This document shows positions 55,348 through 64,000 of a stretch of 64,000 nucleotides of DNA, one piece after another. Both the position numbers and the translations under genes were made by a program. How positions within the stretch are numbered: the first letter of the stretch is position 1; each line of letters begins with the position of its first letter. The notes under the pieces are model-generated. The model had not been told where the DNA came from. It ran no database searches and worked only from the letters and a program-made list of their open reading frames with translations. Source of the stretch: Karalla daura (Eukaryota; Chordata; Actinopteri; Chaetodontiformes; Leiognathidae); the NCBI GenBank assembly GCA_029224185.1, contig CM055198.1, positions 744,001 through 808,000 of the forward strand. Direction: 5' to 3'.

Positions 55348-58300
55348 AATATGGTTCCAACAACAGTGGAGAAACCTGCCCTCCATATACCAGCAGCCTC
55401 TCCCTCTACAGAACCAGTCACTTCTTCCCCTCATTGTAAAGCCCTCAAACCAGCGGCCTCTCTCTCTACAGCTGTGGAACCAGAGGCCTCTTCCTCTCCA
55501 GCCTTCGAACCAGCAGCCTCGGCCTCTACAGCTGTGGAACTAGAGGCCTCTTCCTCTCCAGCCCTCGAACCAGCAGCCTCGGCCTCTCTCTCTACAGCCG
55601 TGGAACCAGAGGGTTTCTCCCACAACAGAACCAGTGGCCTCTACAGCCTTTGAACCAGAAGACTCTTCCACAGTGTTCCCTGAAGAGGTTTGTCCATATA
55701 TTTGTTTGGTCTGACTTACAACACAGGAAGTGCTGATACAGAAACAATTTCTGCTTTTTGCATTTGGTATGCCTTATGTTTTCCTTGTATTTTAATCAGG
55801 ATGAAAGCGACTTCAGTGAAGAGGAGCCATCAGATGATGCATGTGATCCAGAATACATTCCGGGCTCAGCAAGTGACACAGAAGATGAGGAACCAGTGAA
55901 CAGCTTGCTAACCTCAACATTCCAGGATGTTGAAGAACCTCTTAGTTCTAAGGATTGTGTCCTTGATCACAACTTTTACACTGGAGACTCTTCTATCAAC
56001 ACAGTACCCTCAACCAGTGTTGTAAGGCCAGGGCAAAATTTCTGCTTAATTTGCAAGGAGTTTCATTTCAAAATAGCGCAGCATTTCAGAACTCACATTA
56101 AACAGGATACTGACATTGCATATGCCCTAAGTCTCCCAGCTGGCTCTAGTACAAGGAAGAAGATCCTGGAGAATCTTCGCAACAGGGGAAACTTCGAGTA
56201 TAATAGCGAAGAGCTAAAAAAAGGAAGTGGGCAGCTTAAAGTGAAGCGCAGAGCTAAGAAGGCTGAATGTAAAAAATATGAATATTGTTCATATATGTTT
56301 TTACAACCAGAACGTTGGAGACACAGAAAAAGGCGCTCCTCCAAGACAGATGAACAAGAGCATCAAGGAAGAAAAAGGGTGCTTGGTCTTGTATCTGCAA
56401 TGAAGACAGCATGTTCAAGCATGGTTAATGAAGGTTTGCTTAAGCTGTTGAGCCGTATGCATGATGATGACATTGCTAGTCTCATCCGAAATGATTTTTG
56501 CCTTCTTTGGTATGCTAACACCCTTTTCAGCAAACATGGACATGACCGTTCAAAACATGAATATATATGCCAGAAAATAAGGCAGCTGGGAAGATTCCTG
56601 CTCAAAAGCTCCTCTATCCTAACATTAGAGGATGCTCTAAAACCAGGAAATTTCATGACAGTAGTTGAAGCAGTGACGGAAACGGTAGGATTCGACAAAA
56701 GTGAGAACAGCTCTAAAACGCCAAGCCTTGCACTTAAAATCAGACACTCATTGATGTAAGTCAGCAACATTATTCATTGTCATGCGCTGATGTCTGGAGA
56801 TGACAACTTAACTAAATCCTCAAAAGCTTTTCAAAAGCTTTATCATGCAAAATGGACAGAATGCATATCCCACTGTGTTTTGACCACTATGAGTGACCTG
56901 AAATATAACAAACCAGCCAAAATGGCACTTACTGACGATGTAACAGAACTGAACAAACATCCTGACAAAAGCAGAAGCAGCGACTGCTGCACTGAAGGAG
57001 TCGTCGTCAGAACTACTCGAACCTAGCCAAGTTTCGCTGAAATAAAACTGAAGAATTTCCTTTAAAGAAACAAAGAAGCAAACACCCTTGATGAATTTGG
57101 GCTGTCGGAGTATGAAAAGAAACTCTGCACATATTTCGAACGGGTTGAGCTAAAAGGAAAAAGGGAGAAAGGTGGCAGTGCTACTGACATCTGAAATGAT
57201 GAATGCCGTTAACTTGATGATTGAGAAGAGGAAAGAATGTGGTGTCCCGGACCAGAATGACTACTTGTTTGCTGTACCAAATTGCCTCACTCACTACAGG
57301 GGACATCAGTGTCTCAAAAAGCTGGCAGATGAGTGTGGTGCCAGGAGGCCAGAGTACCTACGATCTACTCAACTGCGGAAAGACATAGCAACCACATCAC
57401 AGATTCTAAACTTGAAGAGCAATGAGCTAGATCAGCTTGCAGACTTAATGGGGCACAACATATCGGTGCACAGAGTTCTACCGTCTCTCCAAGCCTACCA
57501 TACAGAGTGCCAGAAAATCAAAGTTGCTCCTTGCACTGGAAAAGGGAAAGATGCATCAGCTGAAACGAAAATCTCTTGATGAGACTGAATGTTATTAATG
57601 TAATTTGTTAAATAATCAAATGACTCACTTTCCCATTATTTGTCCAGATTTCACTGATGATGATGAAGATGATGATGAAGATGAGAGTGAGGAGGAACAA
57701 CCCATGGGTGGTAACGAAGCAGAGGGAGCTAGTCCTCATGAATTGAATGGTAAGTATTTTGAATGTGATCATGTTGGTGTTGGCAACTGGCTGTGGCTCC
57801 TCCTAATTTATTACACATTCCACCATTTAATTTTTTAATACTGCGTAGATCCTGGTCACTATGTACAATGGCTTGAGATATTAGATCATTCTGGATCGTT
57901 GTAGCATATACATATATTTTTTTGTATTGTCAGAGACCAAGAATAAACTAGAAAAGCACTCAGAGCTCAGACCTCCACTGAGGCAGCCCAGTTCCTATGA
58001 ATGTTGGAAATTAGCATTTATTAAACCTGCGCTCTGGGTTTTTCCTCAAACATTTGTAGGTCAAATAACAAACTGTAAATAATGTTATATAAATATAAAA
58101 CTGAGAAATGCATACTAATTAATAAAATGCATTTACTATGGTCTCCAGTTGAACACTTTTCAAATGTAAACATGGATGCTACTGAAGTAGACAGAAACAT
58201 GGACACTGCTGATGCAGTGCTACTGACTCAGATACAAAGTTAAAAGTTTTTTATGATGGGAAGAGGAGTCAACATATCGATAAACAAAACATGAGCCTTT

Positions 58301-58642
58301 TACAGTGGATACAGGTTTGAGTTGGAGTGAGTAAGAGGTGTTGATTCTCCCATTGATTCTCATGGTTAGTCATTGATGATATCCAGAATAAATAAAAATG
58401 TATTCAGCCATACTAACAATTATGTTACCTTATTTGTTTTCAGAGCACAAGGCAAAACAAAACGACCATGGACCAGAGTTGAAGAAAATGCTGTGCTGCG
58501 ACATTTCAAGTCGCACATAATTAAAGGGCGTTTGGCATCAACTAAGGAGTGTATGATGTGCAAAGAATGTGAAGAGCCTGCACTGAGAAATAGAACGTGC
58601 CAATATATAAGGGACTTTGTGAGAACTTTTGAGAACTTTTAA
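55348..58642 (+). pseudogene. Crypton-like tyrosine-recombinase gene, multi-exon and decayed
   Basis: Four exons are inferred: 55348-55687 (start ATG 55351), 55800-57590, 57648-57749 and 58446-58642, with GT..AG introns. Exon 1 is Ser/Ala/Pro/Glu-rich. Exon 2 begins DESDFSEEEPSDD, then a C2H2-like finger (FCLICKEFHFKIAQHFRTH), a helical region (TLFSKHGHDRSKHEYICQKI, then RQLGRFLL) and the recombinase end: HYRGHQCLKKLADECGA, LRSTQLRKDIATTSQILNLK and LDQLADLMGHNISVHR. Exon 3 is acidic (DDDEDDDEDESEEE). Exon 4 reads KTKRPWTRVEENAVLRHF, then CMMCKEC. The LRK(H)IAT and LGHD..VHR..Y blocks are the R/H and H-x-x-R..Tyr boxes of tyrosine recombinases. Lesions: frameshift near 55610, TAA at 56757-56759, frame breaks near 56960 and 57165, loss of the box-I Arg region near 57030-57080, and a 2-base loss near 57475 that puts the Tyr codon (57479-57481) out of frame. 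I recognise the family from similar fish proteins; class assignment is inference. Confidence 0.75.
55441..55615 (+). repeat. 60-bp coding minisatellite in the first coding exon
   Basis: Units start GCCCTCAAACCAGCGGCCTC (55441), GCCTTCGAACCAGCAGCCTC (55501) and GCCCTCGAACCAGCAGCCTC (55561), an exact 60-base period. Each encodes about 20 residues of the type PAASASTAVEPEASSSPA. The frame is kept through the units and breaks just after the third. Confidence 0.93.
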
Positions 58643-58734
58643 GCGGCGAAACCTTCATCCGCGCTGATTAACTAGAATAGTTGTCTACCATACAATATAC
58701 CACTAGGTGTTTTTAGTTTCTGTGTTCTATATGA
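58643..58734. other. 3' flank of the recombinase-like gene
   Basis: No AATAAA is seen in this short flank; the transcript end is not located. Confidence 0.3.
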
Positions 58735-58885
58735 TCAGACCTTGTGGTGTTTATGTCTTTAATACAATGAGGTGGGTTGTGTTTGTGTGTTCGACATAAA
58801 CAGACCTTATAATGTCTGTCAGTCTCTAATACCATGAGGTGGATTGTGTTTGTGTGTTTAATGTGAACAGTCCTCATAAACACCT
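58735..58885 (+). repeat. Tandem repeat of about 70 bp
   Basis: GACCTTGTGGTGTTTATGTC, then ACAATGAGGTGGGTTGTGTT, and GACCTTATAATGTCTGTCAG, then ACCATGAGGTGGATTGTGTT are two adjacent units. A third partial unit is at 58870. Confidence 0.8.
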
Positions 58886-59107
58886 TTGGTTCCATAAAAC
58901 ACGATTTGAGATGACCCCATAAGCCTATGAAAAGTCAGATTCTTTTCTAAAAGAAAAATGACTGTTTCGAAGTCAGATTTGTGTTTTGCTAATTCAATAA
59001 AAATTTTTGATATGTGTTTCGTGTTCACAGGTTGTTGCGTTAGGTGTGTCCCTGTAAACCACCGCCATGCGGGAATTTACAAAATTGGTCTCTTAAACCA
59101 AATATGC

Positions 59108-59145
59108 CTGTGTGTGTGTGTGGACGTGCGCGTGCGCGTCCACAT
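59108..59145. other. Alternating purine-pyrimidine tract with short inverted ends
   Basis: A (TG)n run leads into GGACGTGCGCGTGCGCGTCC at 59122-59141, alternating purine/pyrimidine over most of its length and bounded by complementary TGGACG and CGTCCA. Such DNA can adopt the Z form (known property); function unproven. Confidence 0.7.
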
Positions 59146-59279
59146 GTGAACACGGGCCTATGGGCGAAGACTAAGGGCCTAAAACAACAAGACAAGGTGA
59201 AATGGGTGAAGTAAAGGTTTCTAAGTGAGCATACACTGACAGCATGTAGGTAATCATATTAGCTCTGTGCTAAGTGGTT

Positions 59280-59900
59280 AGCTGTGCTATTAGATATTAG
59301 CTTCTCTGCCCAAAACAATAGCCTCGCATGTCACGTGGTTTTCTTGTATTCCTCGGTGCAGTTCGTCTCTGTCTGTGCCTCGGCATCCTGCGTCCCCATG
59401 GCAACGCGCTGTTGCGCGTGCAGTAGCTGATGCGAAGTCTCATGTTGCTCTGCTCTGCTAGCGATTCTCGTGTGGAATCCCTTCTCTCCCCTAGCACACA
59501 GTGCTGGACCACACTGTCCTTGTGGGTCCGTTTTGTGATCCTGTTTGCGGATCGAGGCGGCGCAGCAGATGCGACCAGTAACTTTCAGGCTTGGAAAACT
59601 GAAGCGGCAATGGCGTCTCATGCACTTATATGCGGCACTGACCAGACTTCCCATGGTTACTTCTGAGAAGTGAAAGGGAGAGTGGGGGGGGGGGGGGGGG
59701 GGGGTGGAGCCGCTGTTGCCCATAGGAACCTCGGCTGCCGGCTGAGGAGCAGTGTTGCTCCTTGAGTCCGGGGTGTGGAGACAACGTGATCTCTTTCAGA
59801 TCATGTGTGGCAGAGAGCTGATTTCTAACCCAGTCAAGAGGTGCGGTGGGAAGAGTGGCACTGGTAGAAAAAGACAAGGAAAAATGAGTTGCTCATCTCT
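59280..59900. promoter_or_regulatory. CpG-bearing patch with an X-box-like RFX motif
   Basis: CpG dinucleotides are much more frequent here than in the flanks (for example CGTCCCC, AACGCGC, TTGCGCGTGC, CGAGGCGGCGC). GTCCCCATGGCAAC at 59392-59405 matches the X-box consensus GTNRCCATGGYAAC except at one position. A second look-alike, GTTGCCCATAGGAAC, is at 59715-59729. A promoter or enhancer is plausible, but no downstream coding exon was recognised. The patch lies between two converging transcription units. Confidence 0.35.
59684..59704 (+). repeat. Poly-G run of 21
   Basis: Uninterrupted G run, prone to assembly and replication slippage and able to form quadruplex structures. Confidence 0.97.
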
Positions 59901-60369
59901 TGCTTAACCTCATCTCATCTCATGTTTGTATCATTCTGTGATCATTTGTTTCTGAGTTACTTCTCCTAAGGGTCCCTAAGGAGAAACAGATAAGCTAAAA
60001 AGAGACAAGACACCATTAAGACAAAGGAGATTGAATTGAGAAAACCATTTGAGCAATAATTGAGAAGTGGGATAAACAGAGATCTCATAATTGTATAGCC
60101 CTGATCTCAATTTTGTGTTGGTTATTTGAAGGAGAATGAAAGAGAATAACATGACATTAATCTGAGACTTTTATGAGACAAATCTGAGAAGTATGAGCCT
60201 TAAAAAGAGATCTTATCATTGTGTCCAATGTCTCTTCCATCTATTTATTTCTCTTAAATGTCTTACTGAAGCTATATATGAGAATATCTGAGCTGTAGCT
60301 GAGAAATACAGGACCAAATTGAGTTTAAGGTTACTACTAAGGTATTAAATGAAAGACACCCACACAGAG
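59901..60369. other. Unassigned region downstream of the minus-strand candidate gene
   Basis: GAGAA/TGAGAAG-rich sequence, no coding signal. Confidence 0.4.
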
Positions 60370-61690
60370 TTGCAATAGAACACCATTTATTAAATACTTC
60401 ATCACAAAGTTCATAGCTTCATAGTTGACAAGTGTGGAGGTGAGTAACATACTAAGTAACAAATGACAAAGCAGGTGATAAAAAAGCTAAAACAGTCAAG
60501 CATGACAAAGTATAAGCATGGCTATTAATAACAGAAAAAAATTGGGGGAAAGACTTCAATACCCTTCATGAAAAACTTTTAAAACAGTGGATTCAATCAA
60601 ACTTAAGTTATCAAAATATCAACAGGCTTGCCAATGCTTATCGCAATGTTAACATATGAATGCACACAGACACACAGTCATTCCCTCTTGTTCCTTAGAA
60701 ATAGTCGGTCACATTCAAACTCTGCAAAATTGAAATAAATACATATTTACAACTGAGCTGGAGACTCTTTCATCAGAGTCTTGGCATCTTGCATTAATCT
60801 GAAAGGAAAGAGAGGGGCAATGAGGAGATTGGATAGTAAGCAGTGGCAGTAGCACATATACGTGTAGTATCAGTAAAAAGTACATTTTGCAGAGTGGGAT
60901 GCTGTTAAATTAAAAACTCCAGTTTACAAAAATCAATTTCACCTTAATACAGTTGTGTTTTGATCTGACCAATAAAGAAAGTCAATTAGGCTCATGGACA
61001 GAGAATTTGCTCTGGGGGATCAAATAGTTTGAAGTCTTCCATTTAAAGCCTAGAAGTTGCTGGAGAGGGGTGGTGGTGTTGTCACCTTTCTCTTTTCAAG
61101 ACTGCCAGTCATCTGGCTCATGCCACACTTGCAGGGCTAATTTTTCTTTTTGTTTATAAAGAAAAGCAACACAGGCAAACTGAAAACAGGAAAAAGTGAA
61201 TGCCATCACACTTACCTCTGTATCATCTCCAAAATAGTTATTGCCAACTGCAAGGGCACTTGCAGAATCAGCATTTCTCTGATTCTCATTTCTTTCAGTG
61301 CTGACCATCCAGTGGGTTGCATCAGTCAGACTTCTTCTTAAAACAACAAGCTTATCATGATGAAATTACAGAATATGACAAAGACACACATTGACGTGAC
61401 GAGACTGTAATATATCTATTACTCAGCATGGTGATCCTGGTGTGGTTGGTAGTACCTCCCTCTCCACAGAAATCTTAGTGGAAGACACCTACAAAACACA
61501 ATATTCCTTGTAATTTTAAGAGCAATGAGGGAAAAAAGGAGGGAACAACTGTTGGTGGCGTCACATAAGACCAACGTCGCCGACTATGACTGAAATGGTT
61601 AATAAACATTTCAACTGAAAAAAAGAAGGGATTTACTTACTCAAATAACTTGTAGTCATATGTGGAGGAGGGGGAAGGGTTCAACCCCCC
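60370..61690 (-). CDS. Candidate unrecognised spliced gene (3' part, four exons)
   Basis: On the minus strand, exons can be read at about 61690-61641, 61488-61423, 61336-61216 and 60798-60715 (stop TGA), with donors GTAAGT, GTAATA and GTAAGT and acceptors TTTTGTAG, GTTTTAAG and a strong CTCTCTTTCCTTTCAG. Joined, the reading stays open across all three junctions: ..SSTYDYKLFE, CLPLRFLWRGRYYQPHQDHH, AERSLTDATHWMVSTERNEN, ..SALAVGNNYFGDDTE, INARCQDSDERVSSSVVNMY, LFQFCRV. About 345 bases of 3' untranslated sequence lead to AATAAA at 60391-60386. The 5' end is not found; upstream of a G6 run (61674-61679 region) the open frame is a different one. No known domain is recognised. It could be a host gene, a domesticated gene or an unrecognised mobile-element gene. 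Confidence 0.42.
60386..60391 (-). promoter_or_regulatory. Polyadenylation signal of the minus-strand candidate gene
   Basis: AATAAA on the minus strand, followed by a TGGTGTTCTATTGC stretch with GT/T-rich character, as expected for a cleavage region. Confidence 0.45.
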
Positions 61691-61865
61691 TTTTCAGATA
61701 CCGGCTGGAAAGTCTTTGTTGAAACCTGAACATGGTCCTGCAGCAGTCCCACCAAGATCCATACATATCTGGCAGCTCAAAAGAACAGTCAAGCAGCCCA
61801 CTGCTTGAGTGCATCTGTGCGTGCATGTGTCAGATTTTACTTTAAAGATGCCATTGTACATGGCA

Positions 61866-62834
61866 AAGTGGCCGGTGAGTGTAAAGATGCTCTATTGGAT
61901 TGAGATCTGGTGACTGTGGAGGCCATTTGAGTACAGTGAACTCATTGTCATGCTCAAGAAACCAGTCTGAGATGATTCTAGCTTTATGACATGGCGCATT
62001 ATCCTGCTGAAAGTAGCCATCAGAAGTTGGGTACATTGTGGACATAAAGGGATGGACATGGTCAGCAACAATGCTCAGGTAGGCTGTGGCGTTGTAACGA
62101 TGCTCAATTGGCACCAAGGGGCCCAAAAAGTGCCAAGAAAATATTCCCCACACCATTACACCACCACCAGCAGCCTGAACCGTTGATACAAGGCAGGATC
62201 CATGCTTTCATGTTGTTGACGCCAAATTCTGACCCTACCATCTGAATGTCGCAGCAGAAATCGAGACTCATCTGACCAGGCAACGTTTTTCCAATCTTCT
62301 ATTGTCCAATTTCGATGAGCTTGTGCAAATTGTAGCCTCAGTTTCCTGTTCTTAGCTGAAAGGAGTGGCACCCGGCGTGGTCTTCTGCTGCTGTAGCCCA
62401 TCTGCCTCAAAGTTAGACGTACTGTGCGTTCAGAAATGCTCTTCTGCCTACCTTGGTTGTAATGGGTGGTTATTTGAGTCACCGTTGTCTTTCTATCAGC
62501 TCGAACTAGTCTGGCCATTCTCCTCTGACCTCTGGCATCAACAAGGCATTTCCGCCCACAGAACTGCCGCTCACTGGATACTTTTTCTTTTTCGGACCAT
62601 TCTCTGTAAACCCTAGAGATGGTTGTGCATGAAAATCCAACAACCATTCCACGTTCAAAGTCACTCAAATCACCTTTCTTCCCCATACTGATGCTCGGTT
62701 TGAACTGCAGGAGATTGTCTTGACCATGTCTACATGCCTAAATGCACTGAGTTGCCGCCATGTGATTGGCTGATTATAAATTAAGTGTTAACGAGCAGTT
62801 GGACAGGTGTACCAAATAAAGTGGCCCGTGAGTG
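61866..62834 (-). mobile_element. Tc1-like transposon, copy 3, with an aberrant 3' end
   Basis: The 5' terminus (inverted at 62808-62834, ..ATAAAGTGGCCCGTGAGTG with TA at 62835-62836) and most of the transposase are present on the minus strand. The last 230 bp of the element, including the proper 3' terminus, are gone. Right after the codons for NPIEHL comes a second 5'-type terminus (61866-61883, AAAGTGGCCGGTGAGTGTA on the plus strand) in the same orientation as the first. Confidence 0.9.
61884..62686 (-). pseudogene. Tc1-like transposase, truncated and frameshifted
   Basis: From ATG at 62686 the frame reads MGKKGDLSDFERGMVVGFSC, TTISRVYREWSEKEKVSSER (paired-type helix-turn-helix), RRPRRVPLLSAKNRKLRLQF and WSDESRFLLRHSDGRVRIWR (first catalytic Asp). 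A 4-base loss near 62198 shifts the frame. The shifted frame continues MVWGIFSWHFLGPLVPIEHR, FQQDNAPCHKARI (second Asp) and SPDLNPIEHL (Glu), then runs into unrelated DNA. About 60 C-terminal residues are missing. Confidence 0.92.
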
Positions 62835-62836
62835 TA

Positions 62837-63110
62837 TGTCATGCTTCTGTCTGTCCTCTGCACCTTCGCTCCTCCTCTCTCTCTGCTCCTCCTGTCTTGT
62901 TGTGCTTTCTCCCTTGATTGGCTGGCAGCTGGCTCATCAGCCAGGTATTTAAGCTCACTTGTGTGAGGAGCCAATTGCCAGACTGTGCCTGTATCTTCCC
63001 TGTGATGCTGTTCAGCTCGTGTAGTGCTTCGTTCCTGCCCTGACCATTCTGATTCCTGTCTGGGTTGGTTTCCTGTTCGACTAGGTTTTGTTTTGTTGTT
63101 GAAATTGCAG
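62837..63110 (+). repeat. Probable Gypsy LTR fragment
   Basis: It begins TGTCATGCTTCTGTCTGTCC, resembling the TGTCATGATCCTGCC start of the LTR at 24865, and shares GGCAGCTGGCTCATCAGCCA then GGTAT with it at the same relative place. It abuts the TA of the Tc1 copy. The 3' part (AATAAA, CA end) was not found. Confidence 0.55.
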
Positions 63111-63505
63111 AAATTCTACCCACCAGGCAAAAATATTCTGTGTGCACAAGTTAAGGCAATACAGTAAAATTTACAGCTAAAGAGGAACTCTCCAAGAACT
63201 GGAGAGGAAGAAAGGAAGATCTTCTTTAGAAGACTCAGCAATAAATCACATCTGGACTGCCTGTGCCGGGACTTGTTTGCAAAAGCAAGGGGGCTTTCTC
63301 CCCCACAGTACACAGAGGATGAAAGTTTTATCAAAGTGTAGGTCTACAAACACCACACTGCTAAGGAGTGTAGTTAGATCCATAAAAGCTTTCATACAAG
63401 TAGTCCAATCCTGAGGCGTTCGATCAGGGTAGGTGCCAGCTCTCCATCAACCAAAGAAGCTTTTTTCTCTTCTGCCCCATTGTACGAGTGTTTAGTGGCT
63501 CTGCA
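63111..63505. other. Unassigned region, possibly Gypsy-derived
   Basis: Minus-strand frames here have no motif I can name, but they continue from the Gypsy RT fragment, so the stretch may be its RNase H side. Confidence 0.3.
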
Positions 63506-63910
63506 TTAAACATGGATGCACTCCATCTTCAGCTCAGATACTTTCACTTTCTCCTGGTGAACTGAAACACTGCTATCAACCACATGGCTAAGAAACCTTG
63601 CAGATCTTTGACGGAAGTGACATTTCTTCTGCGCTAGCTTCAATGTGAGATGTGTTGAATCTTCCTTTTCAGAAGGACCAAAAAACATTCACCCCAGGGG
63701 AAGCATATTGTACTCTCACAGTTGAATGAGTGTTGTTAGGACCATGTACCGTATCTCATGGAAAAGGGTGTTGTAGAACCATGATTTCAGATACATGTTG
63801 TTGAAAAATGCATTTCAACAAGGAAAGGAAGGCAATCAGCCTGGTGGAGTAGTGGATGGATCATTGACTGTCTTGGCATTGACCCAACAGAAGTCTCCTA
63901 GACTAAGAAA
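63506..63910 (-). pseudogene. Gypsy reverse transcriptase relic
   Basis: The clearest part reads LTLKLAQKKCHFRQRSARFL then SHVVDSSVSVHQEKVKV, the end of the RT palm and thumb (LKLAQKKCHF, FLGHVVD). Upstream on the same strand are fragments in changing frames: WVNAKTVND.., ADCLPFLVEMHFF and pieces around the position where YLDD should be, which is not preserved. The many indels mark an old copy. It is opposite in orientation to the LTR piece at 62837, so the two are separate elements. Confidence 0.7.
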
Positions 63911-64000
63911 AGCAATTAGGCATATTGACTCGCTGACCTACTGATGATGCCTCACAACTCAATGACAAACAGTGCTTCTCTCTGTTTCTAATAATGTGCT
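63911..64000. other. Window end
   Basis: No recognisable content in the last 90 bases. Confidence 0.4.

Noticed and set aside
61183..61215. A 36-base intron within the minus-strand candidate gene
   Set aside because: GTAAGT and TTTTCAG are both present but 36 bases is too short for a vertebrate intron; the acceptor at 60799 is preferred.

Overview
This window looks like a gene-poor, repeat-rich stretch of a teleost fish genome. Nearly every recognisable coding trace is a transposable element of a family common in ray-finned fish: three Tc1-like copies, L2-type LINEs with a YADD reverse transcriptase, a complete hAT element, and pieces of piggyBac, Tigger/pogo, L1, an I-clade LINE, Ty3/Gypsy and BEL/Pao. 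Long GT, CA, CTAT and poly-G tracts fit the same picture. No bacterial operon, tRNA, rRNA or CRISPR array was seen. The order or species cannot be fixed from the sequence.

Layout. 0-5 kb: Tc1 3' end, a long non-coding repeat (called family A here), an L1 endonuclease fragment, a 1-kb GC-rich block and a piggyBac C-terminus. 5-9.3 kb: an L2 LINE split by a complete hAT transposon with an intact 610-aa transposase, matching terminal inverted repeats and a perfect 8-bp target duplication. 9.3-21 kb: non-coding repeats (families B, C, D and E), a Tigger-like MITE and microsatellites. 21-25 kb: I-clade LINE endonuclease, a dead Tc1 copy and the 5' half of a Gypsy element (LTR, gag, zinc knuckle, protease, start of RT) on the minus strand. 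26-31 kb: hAT relic, BEL/Pao fragment and small LINE relics. 31-34 kb: long family A copy with a clustered box. 35-38 kb: nearly full 3' part of a second L2. 38-50 kb: tandem duplications, an LTR-like block with a 48-bp minisatellite, fold-back repeats, two more L2 tails and a hAT tip. 50-52.3 kb: THAP-like relic and a third family A copy.

The most gene-like interval is 53-62 kb. At 55.35-58.64 kb (+) lies a multi-exon, decayed gene of a tyrosine-recombinase-like (Crypton-like) family: C2H2-like finger, recombinase core, acidic exon and a C-terminal PW-containing domain. Converging on it, at about 60.37-61.69 kb (-), is an unrecognised candidate gene. Three of its exons join in frame at good splice sites, a fourth carries a stop, and an AATAAA follows downstream. 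A CpG-bearing patch with an X-box-like (RFX) motif lies between them. The window ends with a truncated Tc1 copy, a probable Gypsy LTR piece and a degenerate Gypsy RT.

How the parts relate: most elements are dead and nested. Relative ages can be read from the nesting: hAT is younger than the L2 at 5-9 kb, and an L2 tail is younger than the family C repeat at 43-44 kb. Names of repeat families A-E are local to this annotation; all homology calls come from reading translations and motifs by eye, without a database search.
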